A DNA stretch of 64,000 nt from Ganaspis brasiliensis (lineage: Eukaryota > Arthropoda > Insecta > Hymenoptera > Figitidae): positions 1,550,001 to 1,614,000 of the forward strand of contig JAZKLR010000452.1 of assembly GCA_037103525.1 (NCBI GenBank), read 5' to 3'. This document shows positions 1-10,350 of the stretch, piece after piece. The notes beneath the pieces were generated by a model. That model saw only the letters and a program-made list of their open reading frames with translations, did no database searches and was not told the origin of the DNA. Each line of letters starts with the position of its first letter. Position 1 is the stretch's first letter. Position numbers and translations under genes: made by a program.

Positions 1-2368
1 TCGAAAAATGGCTACATAATTACACAATTGAAAAGAATAGTTTAAAAAATTAAACAAAAAATTTAGAGGTGTAACTGTTGGAAATAATTGCAAATTGACC
101 AACTGTATTAAAAATCGAAAAAAATAATAAAAATTGAGGAAATGAATTAAAATTTGAAAAAATAATTGATAGGTACTTGAAGAAAAAATTACAAAATGAC
201 GAAAATAATTGACAATTGAAAACAAAATTCAAAAAATGTCTATATTGATGCACAACCGAACAAAATAATTAAAGCAATCAAAGAATAATTATGGAATTTT
301 AAGAAAATAACGAAAATTGAAAAAATTGTACAAAATAATTGAAACTTGAGGAAAATAATTAATAATTGAAGGAAATAATTGAAAAATTGAAGAAGATATG
401 TGAAAAATGACGAAAATAATTGTCAATTGAAAACAAAATTCGAAAAATGACTAGATTAAAATACAGCTGAAAAAAGAATTGAAAAAATTGAACAAGAAGT
501 ATTCAATTTACAGAAAAGAATTGCAAATTGAAAAATTTAGAAAATTATAGGAATATTTGTTGGAAATAATTGTTCATTAAACAACTTAGTTGAAAATCTA
601 AAAAAAAAAATTAAAATTGAAAAAATAATTGAAAACTGCTGAAAACAATTAAAAATTGTTGAATGGAATTAAAATTTAAAAAATGTACTTAAAAATTGAA
701 AAAAGGTAATTAAAAAAACCGAGAATTAATGAATATAGAAGAAAACAATTGAAAACTGAAGTATGGAAATAAAAATTAAAGAATAGAATTAAAAATTAAA
801 GAAAATAACTGAACAAGTTTTGTATTCAAAATGAAAACTTAATGATAATCGAAGAAAATAATAGAAAAAAGGCGATTTTTTTTAATATTAAAGAAAATAA
901 TTGCAAATTGAAAAGTAGAATTTAAATATGAAGAAAATAACTGAGAATTGAAGAGAATACATAGTTCAAGAATTGAATAATTGAATTGAAATTTTAAAAC
1001 AATTGTTATGAGTGAAAAAAATATTATAAAAAATCCGAGAATTATTCAATATTAAATAATTTAATTAAAAATTAAAGAAATAAATTGAAGATTAAATAAT
1101 ACAATTGAAATCTTAAGAAAATAATTCATAAGCGAAAGACTTGATTGGAAATGGAAAAAAATAATTAAAATTGAAAAAATAATTGAAAATTGCAGAAGCA
1201 ATTAAAAATTGTAGTATAGAATTGAAATTTAAAGAATGTACTTAAAGATTGAAAAAAAGTATTTGAAAAGAGCCGAGAATATATGAATATGGAAGAAAAC
1301 AAATGAAAACTGAAGAATGAAAATAAAAATTGAATAAAATATTTGAACAATTGTATTTAAACTTAAAAAAACTTAATGACAATCGAAAAAAATAATTGAA
1401 AATTGAAGAGTGGAATTTAAATTTGAAGAAAATAAAGTGAAAATTGAACAGAATAGTTCTAGAATTTAACAGTTGAATTGAAATTTTAAAACAATTTTTA
1501 TGAGTGAAAAAATAATTAAATAATTATTAATTAAAAAATCCGGGAGCTATTGAATTTTAAGGAATTAACTAAAAATCGATAAAAATAATTGAAAATTAAA
1601 AAAAAAATTGAGAATTGAAGAAAATAATTAAAAATTGAAGAAATAATTTGGAAATTAAAGAATTAAATGGAAATTCCAAGACAAAAATTGATAATTAAAA
1701 GAAAAATTACAAAATGACAAAAATAATTAAATTTTGACAAAAATAATTAACAATTGAAAAATGGTGAGAATAATCCAGCTTTTAAACAATTTTTTTTCTT
1801 AAATTAATGAATAATCATAAAAATGAAAATTGGCAATTGCAAACTGATGAAAATTATGGAAAAATTGTAGAAGGTAAATGAAAATTGAAGAATTGTATTG
1901 AAATTTCAAGAAAATAATTATTAATTGAGAATATACGAGAATTATTAAATATTGAATAAAAGAATTAAAAAACGAAGAATGCAATTAAAAATTAAAGAAA
2001 TAAATTGAAGATTAAACAATACAATTGAAATCTTAAGAAAATAATTGATAATTGAAAGAAAAATTACAAAATGACTAAAAGAATTAAATATTAAAAAAAA
2101 TAATTGAAAATCGAAAAAAAATTCGAAAATTGTCGAGAATAATCGACAACAGAACAAAATAATAAAAAAAATTAAAGAATAATTATAAAAATTAAAAAGA
2201 ATAATTGTATATTGAAAACTGTTGGAAATTATAGAAAAAATTATAGATTTATTTATTAATGAAATTAAAATTATTTGAACTGATATTTATAAATTTAAAT
2301 TTTAATTAATTTAAATGCATTTTTTAAAAAGTATCTGATTTAAAACAAAAAATATCTGTGTGCCAAAC
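1..2368 (-). repeat. Degenerate AT-rich minisatellite array
   Basis: Loosely repeated words such as AAAATAATTGAAAATTGAAG fill this stretch with no stable period; homopurine bias (GAA, AAA) is strong on the plus strand. Positions 1-60 are the near reverse complement of 42787-42850, which lies just inside the 3' end of a Helitron-like element. This array is therefore probably the interior of a minus-strand copy whose 3' terminus lies left of the window. Minus-strand open frames (50-253, 1165-1350, 1799-1984, 1945-2157) are Phe/Ile/Leu-rich chance openings. The tail 2261-2368 is plain AT. Confidence 0.7.
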
Positions 2369-2396
2369 TGCAGGTATGAACAGACAAAATAAATAA

Positions 2397-2744
2397 GTGA
2401 GAATTATGTCCATTTCATGGACATTTCGCTTCTAAGTAAGCAAAAAATTAATAATATATATAAGTTAATTGGTGAAGTTTTTAAAAAATGAAGAATTTTA
2501 AATGCAAAAAAATGTAAAAACATTAATTATTTTACGAATTCTTGATCAACTATAAATTTTATATATAGGTCAATCAATTCGTTTTGAGATAAGGAATGTG
2601 ATTTTTGTATTCATTAAATTGTATTTTTAGCATAAAAAAAAATTTTGTCAAAAAACGATTTTGTTCGATGTAAATAAGTCGATTTAGACTATTTTTGGAA
2701 AGTCGAAAATCTTAACGATCACAAAGCTTCCTCTGTGATGGAGC
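2397..2744 (-). mobile_element. GCTTCCTC palindrome element, copy 1
   Basis: This is the reverse complement of 9562-10062. Shared landmarks, low to high coordinate, are the GTCCATTTCATGGAC palindrome, TTACGAATTCTTGATCAA, the word CGATTTAGACTATTTTTGG and the outer GATCACAAAGCTTCCTCT. It lacks the internal GCTTCCTC palindrome and about 100 bp present in the other copy. It carries no coding capacity and is a non-autonomous element of unassigned superfamily. Confidence 0.7.
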
Positions 2745-2879
2745 AAAATGAATGAAGAAATGAATGAAAGGATGTTGTGGATTATTATACAGATATGGTT
2801 TGCTAATACTTTGAGAAAAACATATGATTGGTTGAGTTATAGATGGGTCATAATTATTTTGAGAGAAATAGATGATATT

Positions 2880-3048
2880 GGGTACCATCAAAAATGGTAA
2901 CGATTGTCAACAATATGCTAACATCATCATCATCATCAAGATGATAACAATTTTCATAAAAGTGGTAACAATTACCATCAAGAATGTAACAATTACCAAC
3001 AAGATTGTAACAATTCCCATCAATGTGGCAACAACTACTATCCTCAGT
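2880..3048 (+). repeat. 21-bp minisatellite (GTAACAATTACCATCAAGAAT)
   Basis: GTAACAATT units start at about 2965, 2986, 3007 and 3028 (exact 21-bp steps), with a diverged unit at 2943 and a looser one near 2897. A short (ATC)n run interrupts at 2922-2938. There are no spacers of unique sequence, so it is not a CRISPR. Confidence 0.75.
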
Positions 3049-4479
3049 TAAATAGAAAAAGCTAAAATAAACTCCAAAATTAAATAAACCTCTTACAATA
3101 TTGAAGTACCTACATAATGTACTTTTAATTGGTTCCGCTTTCTAAATAACTATTTTTCTAATTAATTTATTTTGTGAAAAGACAATTTTGGCCGGAGTAT
3201 AGGAATACACGGTGTCAGGTGTCGAATAATCTGCAGCTTAAATGTCTTAAGAGTAAACTCTTCTTAAGGCTCTTCTTTACTATTCGCAGAAATTACGCTT
3301 CTTCTTGGTTAAAGTCGTCATTTATAAACCGAAAAATATTCCACTGAATCGACTGTCATCAGAGATTATTCTATCAGCACAAACGTATTTTTTCAGAATT
3401 AAATTTACTGCTAAATATTGCCAATCCACTTAGGTTTAAAAATTCTAAGTTTACGCATAAATTTCAAGACATTGAAATTTTATTGTTCAGCCGATATGAA
3501 TTCAAGGTATTGTTGACAATAAACCATTGTTGCTTGTCGGTTACGTCAATAAATTTTCCAACATTATTACCCTGCGTGTCGAAATTGAGGAACTGTATCG
3601 ATATGAAGCAGGGTCACGTTTTTCCATCGACCAAATAGAATTAAAGCCATCATTCGATGAAAATGTTTACAAGTGACGTAACAAAGTCCACGGCGTTCTA
3701 AAAGAAGCCTTTCTAAAATCAAAATTCCTCTTCATAGCTTTTTTGCCTCTTTTTACATATCGTCTTTCTTTTCTTTTATTCCCTCCTTTCGTAAGTTCAA
3801 CTGCTTCAGACAGCCTATTCACATAAACAAGATAATGTAAATAAACCAAATGGGAGGTGAAGATTTTGTAACAGTTAATTCGTCAATTCTGAAATCGTTA
3901 CTCCTGGCTTTTTCGCTATTTTTGAGACTTGCAAATTGATACGATCCTGACTTGAACCATTTCATTTATTTAACAAGGGTGATTAAAAGCAAGTCGAAAA
4001 AATATCTACTATATTATTATTAGCTACATTAAAAAATTATGTATCAAAGTCGAAAATTAAAAGTCCAAAGTATTGGGTGTTTTTAACGGAATATATATAA
4101 ATGACGTTACTTGGAAACTGCGACACAACGTCCTTGCGACAAATTTAGTCTAAATGAGTTTTACACATTTTAGCCAATAACTGTGCATATTGTCACACCT
4201 ACGACTCAAAAGCATTGTTCAATACCTAAATAGAATCCCGTGCACCGTACATGCATAGAAACTTGTCCTTGAAATAATGATCATATTCGAACACTTTTAG
4301 TTCCTACAATATCTCAAGGAAATGTTTCTAGGACCTTCTGCCTGCCATGATTCACAATTATACTTAACTTAAAACGTTATTATTTTAGTTCAATCACACG
4401 GTATTTTATAAAAATTTACTTTTTATCTTTTCTGAAAATTATATTTTATTAATCAATCCGATTATAAAATCTTTTCAAA
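3049..4479. other. Non-repetitive AT-rich stretch, no gene seen
   Basis: I see no supported gene. 3180-3620 is slightly more GC-rich and includes an imperfect hairpin, CTTAAGAGT / ACTCTTCTTAAG, near 3245-3267. The word ACGTCCTTGCGAC at 4128-4140 resembles the iterated word of the element at 37501. The minus-strand frame 3667-3849 is a lysine-rich chance opening with no recognisable fold. Confidence 0.5.
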
Positions 4480-5275
4480 CTTAAATCAATAGATCATGTG
4501 TTCACCCGAAAATCAATATGATCTTACCTTTTTTTAATCCAAAAATTAGGAGATCTTTTAACTTTTATCAAGTCGAAAATCAGTACATATATCCTAACTT
4601 TAATTATGTCAAAAATCAGTAGATCCTAACTTTCTTACCTCCAACAATTAATTGATGCTAACATCCATTTATTTATAAAAAAAACAAATTCTAACTTCTT
4701 CCACAAATCGTCGCTTGGGAGAAGAACTCTGCCATTTCGATAAAGCTCTGAAAACAAAACCAACTCGCAAGAGCTCTGAAAACTGCGCCATTCTAATTAA
4801 CATTTGAAGAAAGTGCCATTTCGGAATTGACAGATTTTGTTTTTAAATTTAGGTTGGCAACGCGAAAGATTTTGATTAGGTTAAGAATATCTATATAAAA
4901 AAACAAGCTCAGGTGATTTAAAAAATTTAAGAATTAAAATAAATTTACAATTATGTTTTAGTATTGATCACCTGAGCTTGTTTTTTTATGCTGACATTAT
5001 TAACCTAATAAAAATCTTTCGGGTTGCCAACCGAAATTTAAAAACAAAATCTGTCAATTTCGAAATGGCACTTTCTTCAAATGTTAATTAGAATGGCACA
5101 GTTTTCAGAGCTCTTGCGATTTGGTTTTGTTTTCAGAGCTTTATCGAAATGGCAGAGTTCTTCTCCCAAGCGACGAAATCTAGAAATTAATATAAATCTT
5201 AAAATATCCACATCAATAAAAAATTCAATAGATCCTAATTTTAATTGATTTAAAAATCAAAAGATCCTACAGGGT
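4480..5275. repeat. Degenerate ~34-bp tandem array, split by a foldback
   Basis: The unit is roughly AAAAATCAATAGATCC followed by TAACTTTAATTGATT. AGATC-type landmarks fall near 4491, 4518, 4551, 4585, 4619 and 4653, and on the far side of the inserted element at 5229 and 5263 (34 bp apart). The array runs 4480-4708 and resumes at 5176, so the foldback landed in a pre-existing array. Confidence 0.6.
4709..5175. mobile_element. 467-bp foldback transposon with 209-bp arms
   Basis: Left arm 4709-4917 and right arm 4967-5175 are both 209 nt and closely matching; the loop is 49 nt. Arms start CGTCGCTTGGGA and end at the loop with CAAGCTCAGGTGAT. AAAT flanks both sides (4705-4708 and 5176-5179), a plausible target duplication. 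There is no open frame. A transcript would fold into about 200 bp of near-continuous dsRNA. The superfamily is unassigned; TTAGGTTGGC inside the arm (4849) resembles some mariner termini but is not terminal. Confidence 0.85.
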
Positions 5276-5860
5276 GTCTCTTTTCTAACATGACATTTTT
5301 TTATAACTTTTTTTATTGAAACATAGTTTTCCATCGATTTGGATACTTTGATCTGAAATTACAATGAATTAAAATTTGTTTCGATTCAAATCTGAATTGA
5401 ATTAAAATTTTGTATCCGTTTAGATTGTTCGAAATTCTAAAGAATTTGAAAAATTTCTAAATTCCCAGAAAGCCGTCTAAAGATCTAAAGTTGCAATTCT
5501 CACAAAAAAATAAGACACTGATTTATTTTTAAGAATGAAATAAAATACTGCTGGCGAAACAATCATCTTATGTGAAAAGACGCGTGCTAATGAGAGTATT
5601 TTTTTAGGATGAAACGCTGCGAATAGGAAGAAGATTCAAGATCACGATGAATCAGCTAAATTAGCTGATTTGAAAACAAGAAGTCAATTACTCATTCATT
5701 GAATTTTAAATATTTTTTACTTGAAGGATTATATAGTTTTCAAAGTCAACATTTAATGTTTGCGTGCTGTTAAAACAAGAATTGAATGAAAGTTGAGCAC
5801 AATTTATTTTTGATGAGTGGGAACAATTCATGATTGTTTTCGAGCTTTTAGCTGAGGGAG
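5276..5860. other. AT-rich, no gene; possible lone transposon end
   Basis: ACAGGGTGTCTC at about 5270-5281 looks like the end of a DNA element, but I find no partner end. The rest is AT-rich sequence without repeats or frames worth noting. Confidence 0.35.
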
Positions 5861-6050
5861 GACAAAAATGATATCAGGGGGAAATTTGACGTCCGAGACT
5901 CTAAGTCTGACGCTCGTGACCACGTGTTTTACTCTTCTGCGTTTTAACAGTTCAGTCAAATGCCCAACATCCACCATGAAAACTTGTTACTTCTATAGGC
6001 ACGCGCACAAACGAAACCAGTACATGAATCATGCTCCACGTGCGACCTGA
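5861..6050. other. GC-richer single-copy island with two CACGTG boxes
   Basis: CACGTG occurs at 5921-5926 and 6037-6042. TGACGCTCGTGAC at 5908-5920 recurs exactly at 10988-11000. A 60-codon plus frame spans it (5868-6050) but has no recognised domain. The island is more likely regulatory than coding. Confidence 0.35.
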
Positions 6051-6290
6051 CTATTTTTATTCAAAAATAATCTGTCAAAATAATTAAGCAATTTTTACAA
6101 AAATACTAAATTACAATAAATCTTCTTCCTTTTCTTTTTCTAATATGGATTTTGTTAATTAAAAAAATGTGTTTCGTAGAGGTAAAAAGTACTCTAAAGA
6201 ATTGATAAATTCTTTTTCTCATAATTTCTCCTTATTTTTTCCCCAGTTAGCGATTTGTTTTTCTAAAACTTTCCTTCTTCTCACTTCTCA

Positions 6291-6640
6291 CTAATCAAGA
6301 GCAATTTGTCATTATTTTAAGAACTTGAACTGATGCGCAAAACCAAAAGTAGCGATTTTCAACCTCGTATTAACATTACGCAATCTTTTTTCCATTAGAC
6401 AAGATGAAGAGTTGTCTCCAGATTCAAGGCCAAAGGACGCCTGCTCGTCAGTGAATCACCTTGAAGAAGATCGCGCGAAACTATAGTCTCATACACTGTT
6501 TCTCATATTTCTGCCGATATTGCCTTTTGGACCTGGAGACGTCCGGTAGCTACAAAGAAATCGGCTTATTTTGCCTATCAAAACTCGTGAATGACCTTCA
6601 GAATATTTTATGAGAATCTTATCCTTCGCGCAACTCTTCA
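6291..6640. other. Single-copy island with spaced inverted repeat
   Basis: GTCTCCAG at 6414-6421 pairs with CTGGAGAC at 6533-6540. Just inside, CCAAAGG faces CCTTTTGG. TTCAAGG and CCTTGAA words lie between. This could be a structured RNA or chance; no frame is supported. 6051-6290 before it is plain AT. Confidence 0.3.
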
Positions 6641-7329
6641 TTTTTAAAAGGTTCCTATTACTTTTTATTTTTCTCGTATATAAAATGTTTTCAATTATAA
6701 ACCACTCGAATTGGAAATGTCAAATTTAGTATTATAAATTTTAGAAAAACTTTATTTCAAATAGTAACACTGTCTTACAAAAAGAAAAAAATTTTTAAAA
6801 TTACTTTTTATCGAACTTAGTAGAGGTTGTAGGTATAATGAAGAACTAAAAAGAATTACACCCTCCTCAAAACTCTGCCATTTTTGGCCTATTATGTAAA
6901 AGTCTTTTTTTATTTTGAAGCTGAAAATCAGACCTTTAAAACTTTGTAAGATCTTTTTCATTCTAATATGAATTCATGAAGATACAGACAAAAAACTTTC
7001 AAAAAGTTTGATTTTTTCAATAATTTTTCAACTTTGAGCATATTTTTATTTTGTGTCCATTTAAATTTTGTCACTGATTCAATGACATTGGTTTTAAAAT
7101 TGTCTAAGTTAATCCATGTTAAATTTTTAAATCACATTATAAAAATTGGGAGAAATTAAACGTTTTTCCATCTTTTCTTCTCTGTAATGTTTATTTTTAC
7201 TCTTTAACCGATTTTTTGCATTTTTACAAAGCTAAGGAATTTTTAAAGTTAACGTATTTATAATATTACTTAATATCATGTAAATATTCTTAACATGGTT
7301 GCTACAAAAGTTTGGATTAAAAATTCCTT
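6641..7329. other. AT-rich, no feature seen
   Basis: There is no repeat family, palindrome or GC island here. The minus frame 6752-6961 (69 codons) is Phe/Lys-rich and looks like chance. Confidence 0.5.
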
Positions 7330-7520
7330 CTCTCTAAATTTGAAACAGTGAAAATTCGCTGTTTAACCAGCCCAAAGTATACAGCTGTTTCATAACAGCG
7401 TATATACGCTGATCAAAAAGCGATTTTTTCACTGATTAACAGCGAAATTCACTAATTCACCAGCGTATATACGCTGTTCTGAAACAGCCGTATACTTTGC
7501 GCTGTTTCAAATTTAGAGAG
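7330..7520. mobile_element. CTCTCTAAAT-family MITE, 191 bp
   Basis: Termini are CTCTCTAAATTTGAAACAG and CTGTTTCAAATTTAGAGAG (19 bp, exact inverted match). The interior is also palindromic: GCGTATATACGCTG sits on both sides of an AT loop and TATAC(A)GCTGTT recurs. There is no coding content. The family recurs throughout the window. Confidence 0.85.
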
Positions 7521-7546
7521 TTGACTATTCCAAGTTTTCCAAAACA

Positions 7547-8663
7547 AATTTTGAGAAAATTCCAGGACAATTTTCAAACAAATTCAAATCTGAAAATTCT
7601 TATATAATTGCAAATTAATTATTTCTTTTAGTTAATTCAATTAACTAATGACATAAATAAATGAAATCTGGTGTAGAAATAAAAAAATTATAGATGACAA
7701 ATGAAAAATAAAACAATATATTAAAAGCTTAAAGAAAACAATTGAAAGTTAAAGGAATTAATTTAAGTTTGAAAAAAAATTGAAACTTGAAGAGAATAAA
7801 TCGAAAATATTAAAGAAACTTAAATATTTATTTATTTCATAATAAATAATACTAATAATATGAAGAATTTAATTAAATTTCGAAGAAACTAATTTAAAAA
7901 TGACAAAAATAATTCAAATTTGAAAAAAAAATTGTAAGATGACATCAACACTAAATGACACATTGATTAAAAATCAAAAAATGAAAACAAAATTAAAATT
8001 TGAAAAAATTGTTTGAGACTGGTGGAAAAAAATATATAAAATTTAGAGTACGATAATTGAGATGTTGACGAAATAATTAAAATGATAACAAACTAATTGA
8101 ATAATGACACAAATAATTGAAAGCTGGAGTAAAAATTAAAAATTTAAATACGATAATTGACAAATTAAAAAAAATATTGGAAGTTTGAGGAAAATAATTG
8201 AAAGTTGAAGAAATTAATTGAAGTTTGAAGAAAATAATTAAAATTTAAAGAGAATAATTCAAAAATGTCAAAAAAAATTTTAATATGTAGAATTAATTCA
8301 AGTTTTAAAATCATAAATGAACTTTGTAGAAAATAATTAAAAAAGGTATAAAAAATGAATAAATTCATGACAATAATAAAACGAAGGACGAAAATGATTG
8401 AAATTTGAAGAAAATAATTTGAAACTGGTGTAAAAATTTTTAAAATTTATGACAATAAAAAAATTATATAAATTAATTGAAATTTGTAGAAAACAATTTT
8501 AAACTGGCAAAAATAATAGAAATATGTAGAAAATAATTGAAAAAAAAACAAAAATACTTGAACAATGACAAAAAATTTTGGGAAAATCCCAGGACAGTGT
8601 TAAAAAAAATTCATGGTTTTTGCATAAATCTGAAAATTCTTTAATAATCGCAAATTAATTTTT
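7547..8663. repeat. AT array bounded by ~80-90 bp direct repeats
   Basis: 7547-7622 and 8573-8663 share AAATTTTGAGAAAATTCCAG-like sequence, a spacer, then AAATCTGAAAATTCTT and CGCAAATTAATT-like words in the same order and orientation. Between them is a GAAAATAATTGAAATTTG minisatellite like that at 1-2260. Direct terminal repeats around a non-coding core resemble a terminal-repeat retrotransposon in miniature, but no primer site or polypurine tract is evident. A duplicated unit is the alternative. Confidence 0.45.
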
Positions 8664-8838
8664 AGATTGTTTGCTATATATTACATATATGGTTTACCTA
8701 AGCTACTTATACTATACAATGTTATTATACTACTTATTTTTAAATTGTTAAAGTGTTAATCATTCACTACTACTTGATTAAGTCTGGACAAATTTAGAAA
8801 AAGTACTAAAATGAATGAAAACCAAAAACAGTTTTTGA

Positions 8839-9164
8839 CTCTCTAATCTGAATTAGTTAAAAATAACTAATTTGAAAGCAAAAACTCAGTCACTAATTCA
8901 AATAGTTATATTTCTACTAATCATGTAGTAAAAAATAACTAATTATTAGTCAAATTCATTTTTAGGTTATATGTCAAATTAACTATACACTGCAAAAACA
9001 AGGTGTCTTAAATTGGCCAAAAATGTCTTAAATTAAGATACATTTGGTGTCTAAGACACGAAAAATGTCTTATGTTAAGACATTTTTGAATAATTTAAGA
9101 CACCTGTTTTTGCAGTGTACTTTACTAATTATTAGTTATTTTTAACTAATTCAAATTTACAGAG
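8839..9164. mobile_element. CTCTCTAAAT-family element interrupted by a CACTG MITE
   Basis: It starts CTCTCTAATCTGAATTAGTT and ends AACTAATTCAAATTTACAGAG. Apart from an insertion at 8988-9117 it matches 46721-46996 nearly word for word over its first ~150 bp (AATTAGTT blocks, CACTAATTC, AATTCATTTTTAGGTTAT). It shares the repeated AACTAATT / AATTAGTT body with 9356 and 34056. Confidence 0.85.
8988..9117. mobile_element. CACTG...CAGTG MITE, 130 bp, TA target
   Basis: Termini are CACTGCAAAAACA and TGTTTTTGCAGTG; TA flanks both sides (8986-8987, 9118-9119). GTGTCTTAA and TTAAGACAC words form a near-complete hairpin. It is inserted inside the CTCTCT element, so it is younger than that copy. Sister copies lie at 30342, 57812 and 61700. 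Confidence 0.85.
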
Positions 9165-9355
9165 GACTCCAAAAGAAGATTTTGAGGGCGTATCCAAGAT
9201 TTAATATAGACCATTCTTTTTAGTTTTTCATTAACTATACAACCTCCACTAGGTCCGATAAGAAGTAATTTTTCACTGTCAGACTGTATAATTATAGTTT
9301 TTAGTTGTTTTTAATAATTTTAAACAATTTAACAAAAGTTATAGTAACTCTTTAA

Positions 9356-10211
9356 TCTCTAAATAATTATTAGTTAAAAATAACTAATTTGAAAGCAAAC
9401 TCTATAAATTTGAATTAGTAAAAAACTACTAATGAAATGTTAAAAAGTCGTCCACAAAATGAATTAGTAAAAAATTTTAATTACTTTTAGTAAAAAACAA
9501 CAAATTGATAGTAAAAATTACTAATTCATATTAATAATTATTATTGGTCAAATTCATTTTTGCTTCCTCATAGAGGAAGCTTTGTGATCGTTAAAATTTT
9601 TGATTTTCCAAAAATAGTCTAAATCGACTCATTTTCATCTAAAAAGCGAAAATTTTCATTCCTAAGCAAATGTCCAGATGTATGTGTGTGTGTAATGAAT
9701 ATCTAAATTTGGACACAAGGATTTTTAAAAATACCCAACCAAATTTTTTTGAGCACCTTTTTTCAACGAAAAAAATCGTTTTTTGCCAAAAAATTTTTTT
9801 ATGCTAAAAATACAACTTAATGAATACAAAAATCATATTCCTTATCTCAAAACGAATCGATTGACCTATATAACTTTTATAATTGATCAAGAATTCGTAA
9901 AATAATTCATATTTTTACATTTTTTTGCATTAATTTTTTTTTTGAACAACTTCCCCAATTAACTTATATATTATTAATTTGTTGCTTCCTCTATGAGGAA
10001 GCAAATTATTTTGCTTACTTGGAAGCGAAATGTCCATGAAATGGACATAATTCTCACCTAGTTTGGTTATGACAAAATAACCAATATTTTAGTAGGTAAA
10101 ATTCTGTTTATTAATTCACTTAATCAAATTTTAACTTTTGCTTATTTTCTTACAAATAATACTTTCTTTTTACTAATAATTAGTTATTTTTAACTAATTC
10201 AGATTTAGAAA
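9356..10211. mobile_element. CTCTCTAAAT-family element carrying a GCTTCCTC insertion
   Basis: The left end ATCTCTAAATAATTATTAG and right end AACTAATTCAGATTTAGAAAG are family-like. A second left end (CTCTATAAATTTGAATTAGT, about 9404) suggests one family copy inside another. The stretch AATTCATTTTT ... GGTTATGACAAAATAAC matches 46830-46870 once 9562-10062 is removed, giving an empty-site match. Confidence 0.75.
9562..10062 (+). mobile_element. GCTTCCTC palindrome element, copy 2 (~500 bp)
   Basis: It begins with GCTTCCTCATAGAGGAAGC, a 19-bp near-perfect palindrome. The same kind of palindrome recurs inside near 9983 (GCTTCCTCTATGAGGAAGC) and is followed by the GTCCATGAAATGGAC palindrome at the far end. 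A TGTGTGTG microsatellite lies at about 9681. There is no open frame. It is absent from the equivalent position of the sister element at 46721, which shows insertion. A remnant GCTTCCTCATAGAG lies at 50998-51011. Confidence 0.75.
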
Positions 10212-10212
10212 G

Positions 10213-10350
10213 TACTTTATTTCGTTTCAAATTTATTACTCGGAGTGTCACGAGGGCACTATAATCAATTTTTCAAAATCTGAAATGACGGTTCCAATAT
10301 GGTGGAACTGATTGGAACCAGATTCTTATCTCCGATTCAAATTTAGAGAG
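10213..10350. mobile_element. CTCTCTAAAT right-end fragment
   Basis: TTCAAATTTAGAGAG ends at 10350. Upstream is an interrupted palindrome, GGTTCCAATAT / GATTGGAACC, at 10291-10321. No matching left end is evident, so it is a truncated or diverged copy. Confidence 0.45.

Noticed and set aside
50..2157. Four minus-strand open frames rich in Phe, Ile, Leu and Ser
   Set aside because: They read through the GAAAATAATTGAAAATTG array; composition mirrors the repeat and there is no domain or start context.
2880..3048. Possible CRISPR array
   Set aside because: 21-bp units abut directly with no spacers, and the setting is eukaryotic repeat DNA.
4849..4858. TTAGGTTGGC, resembling a mariner terminus
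   Set aside because: It lies about 140 bp inside the foldback arm with no TA duplication or partner at the right spacing.
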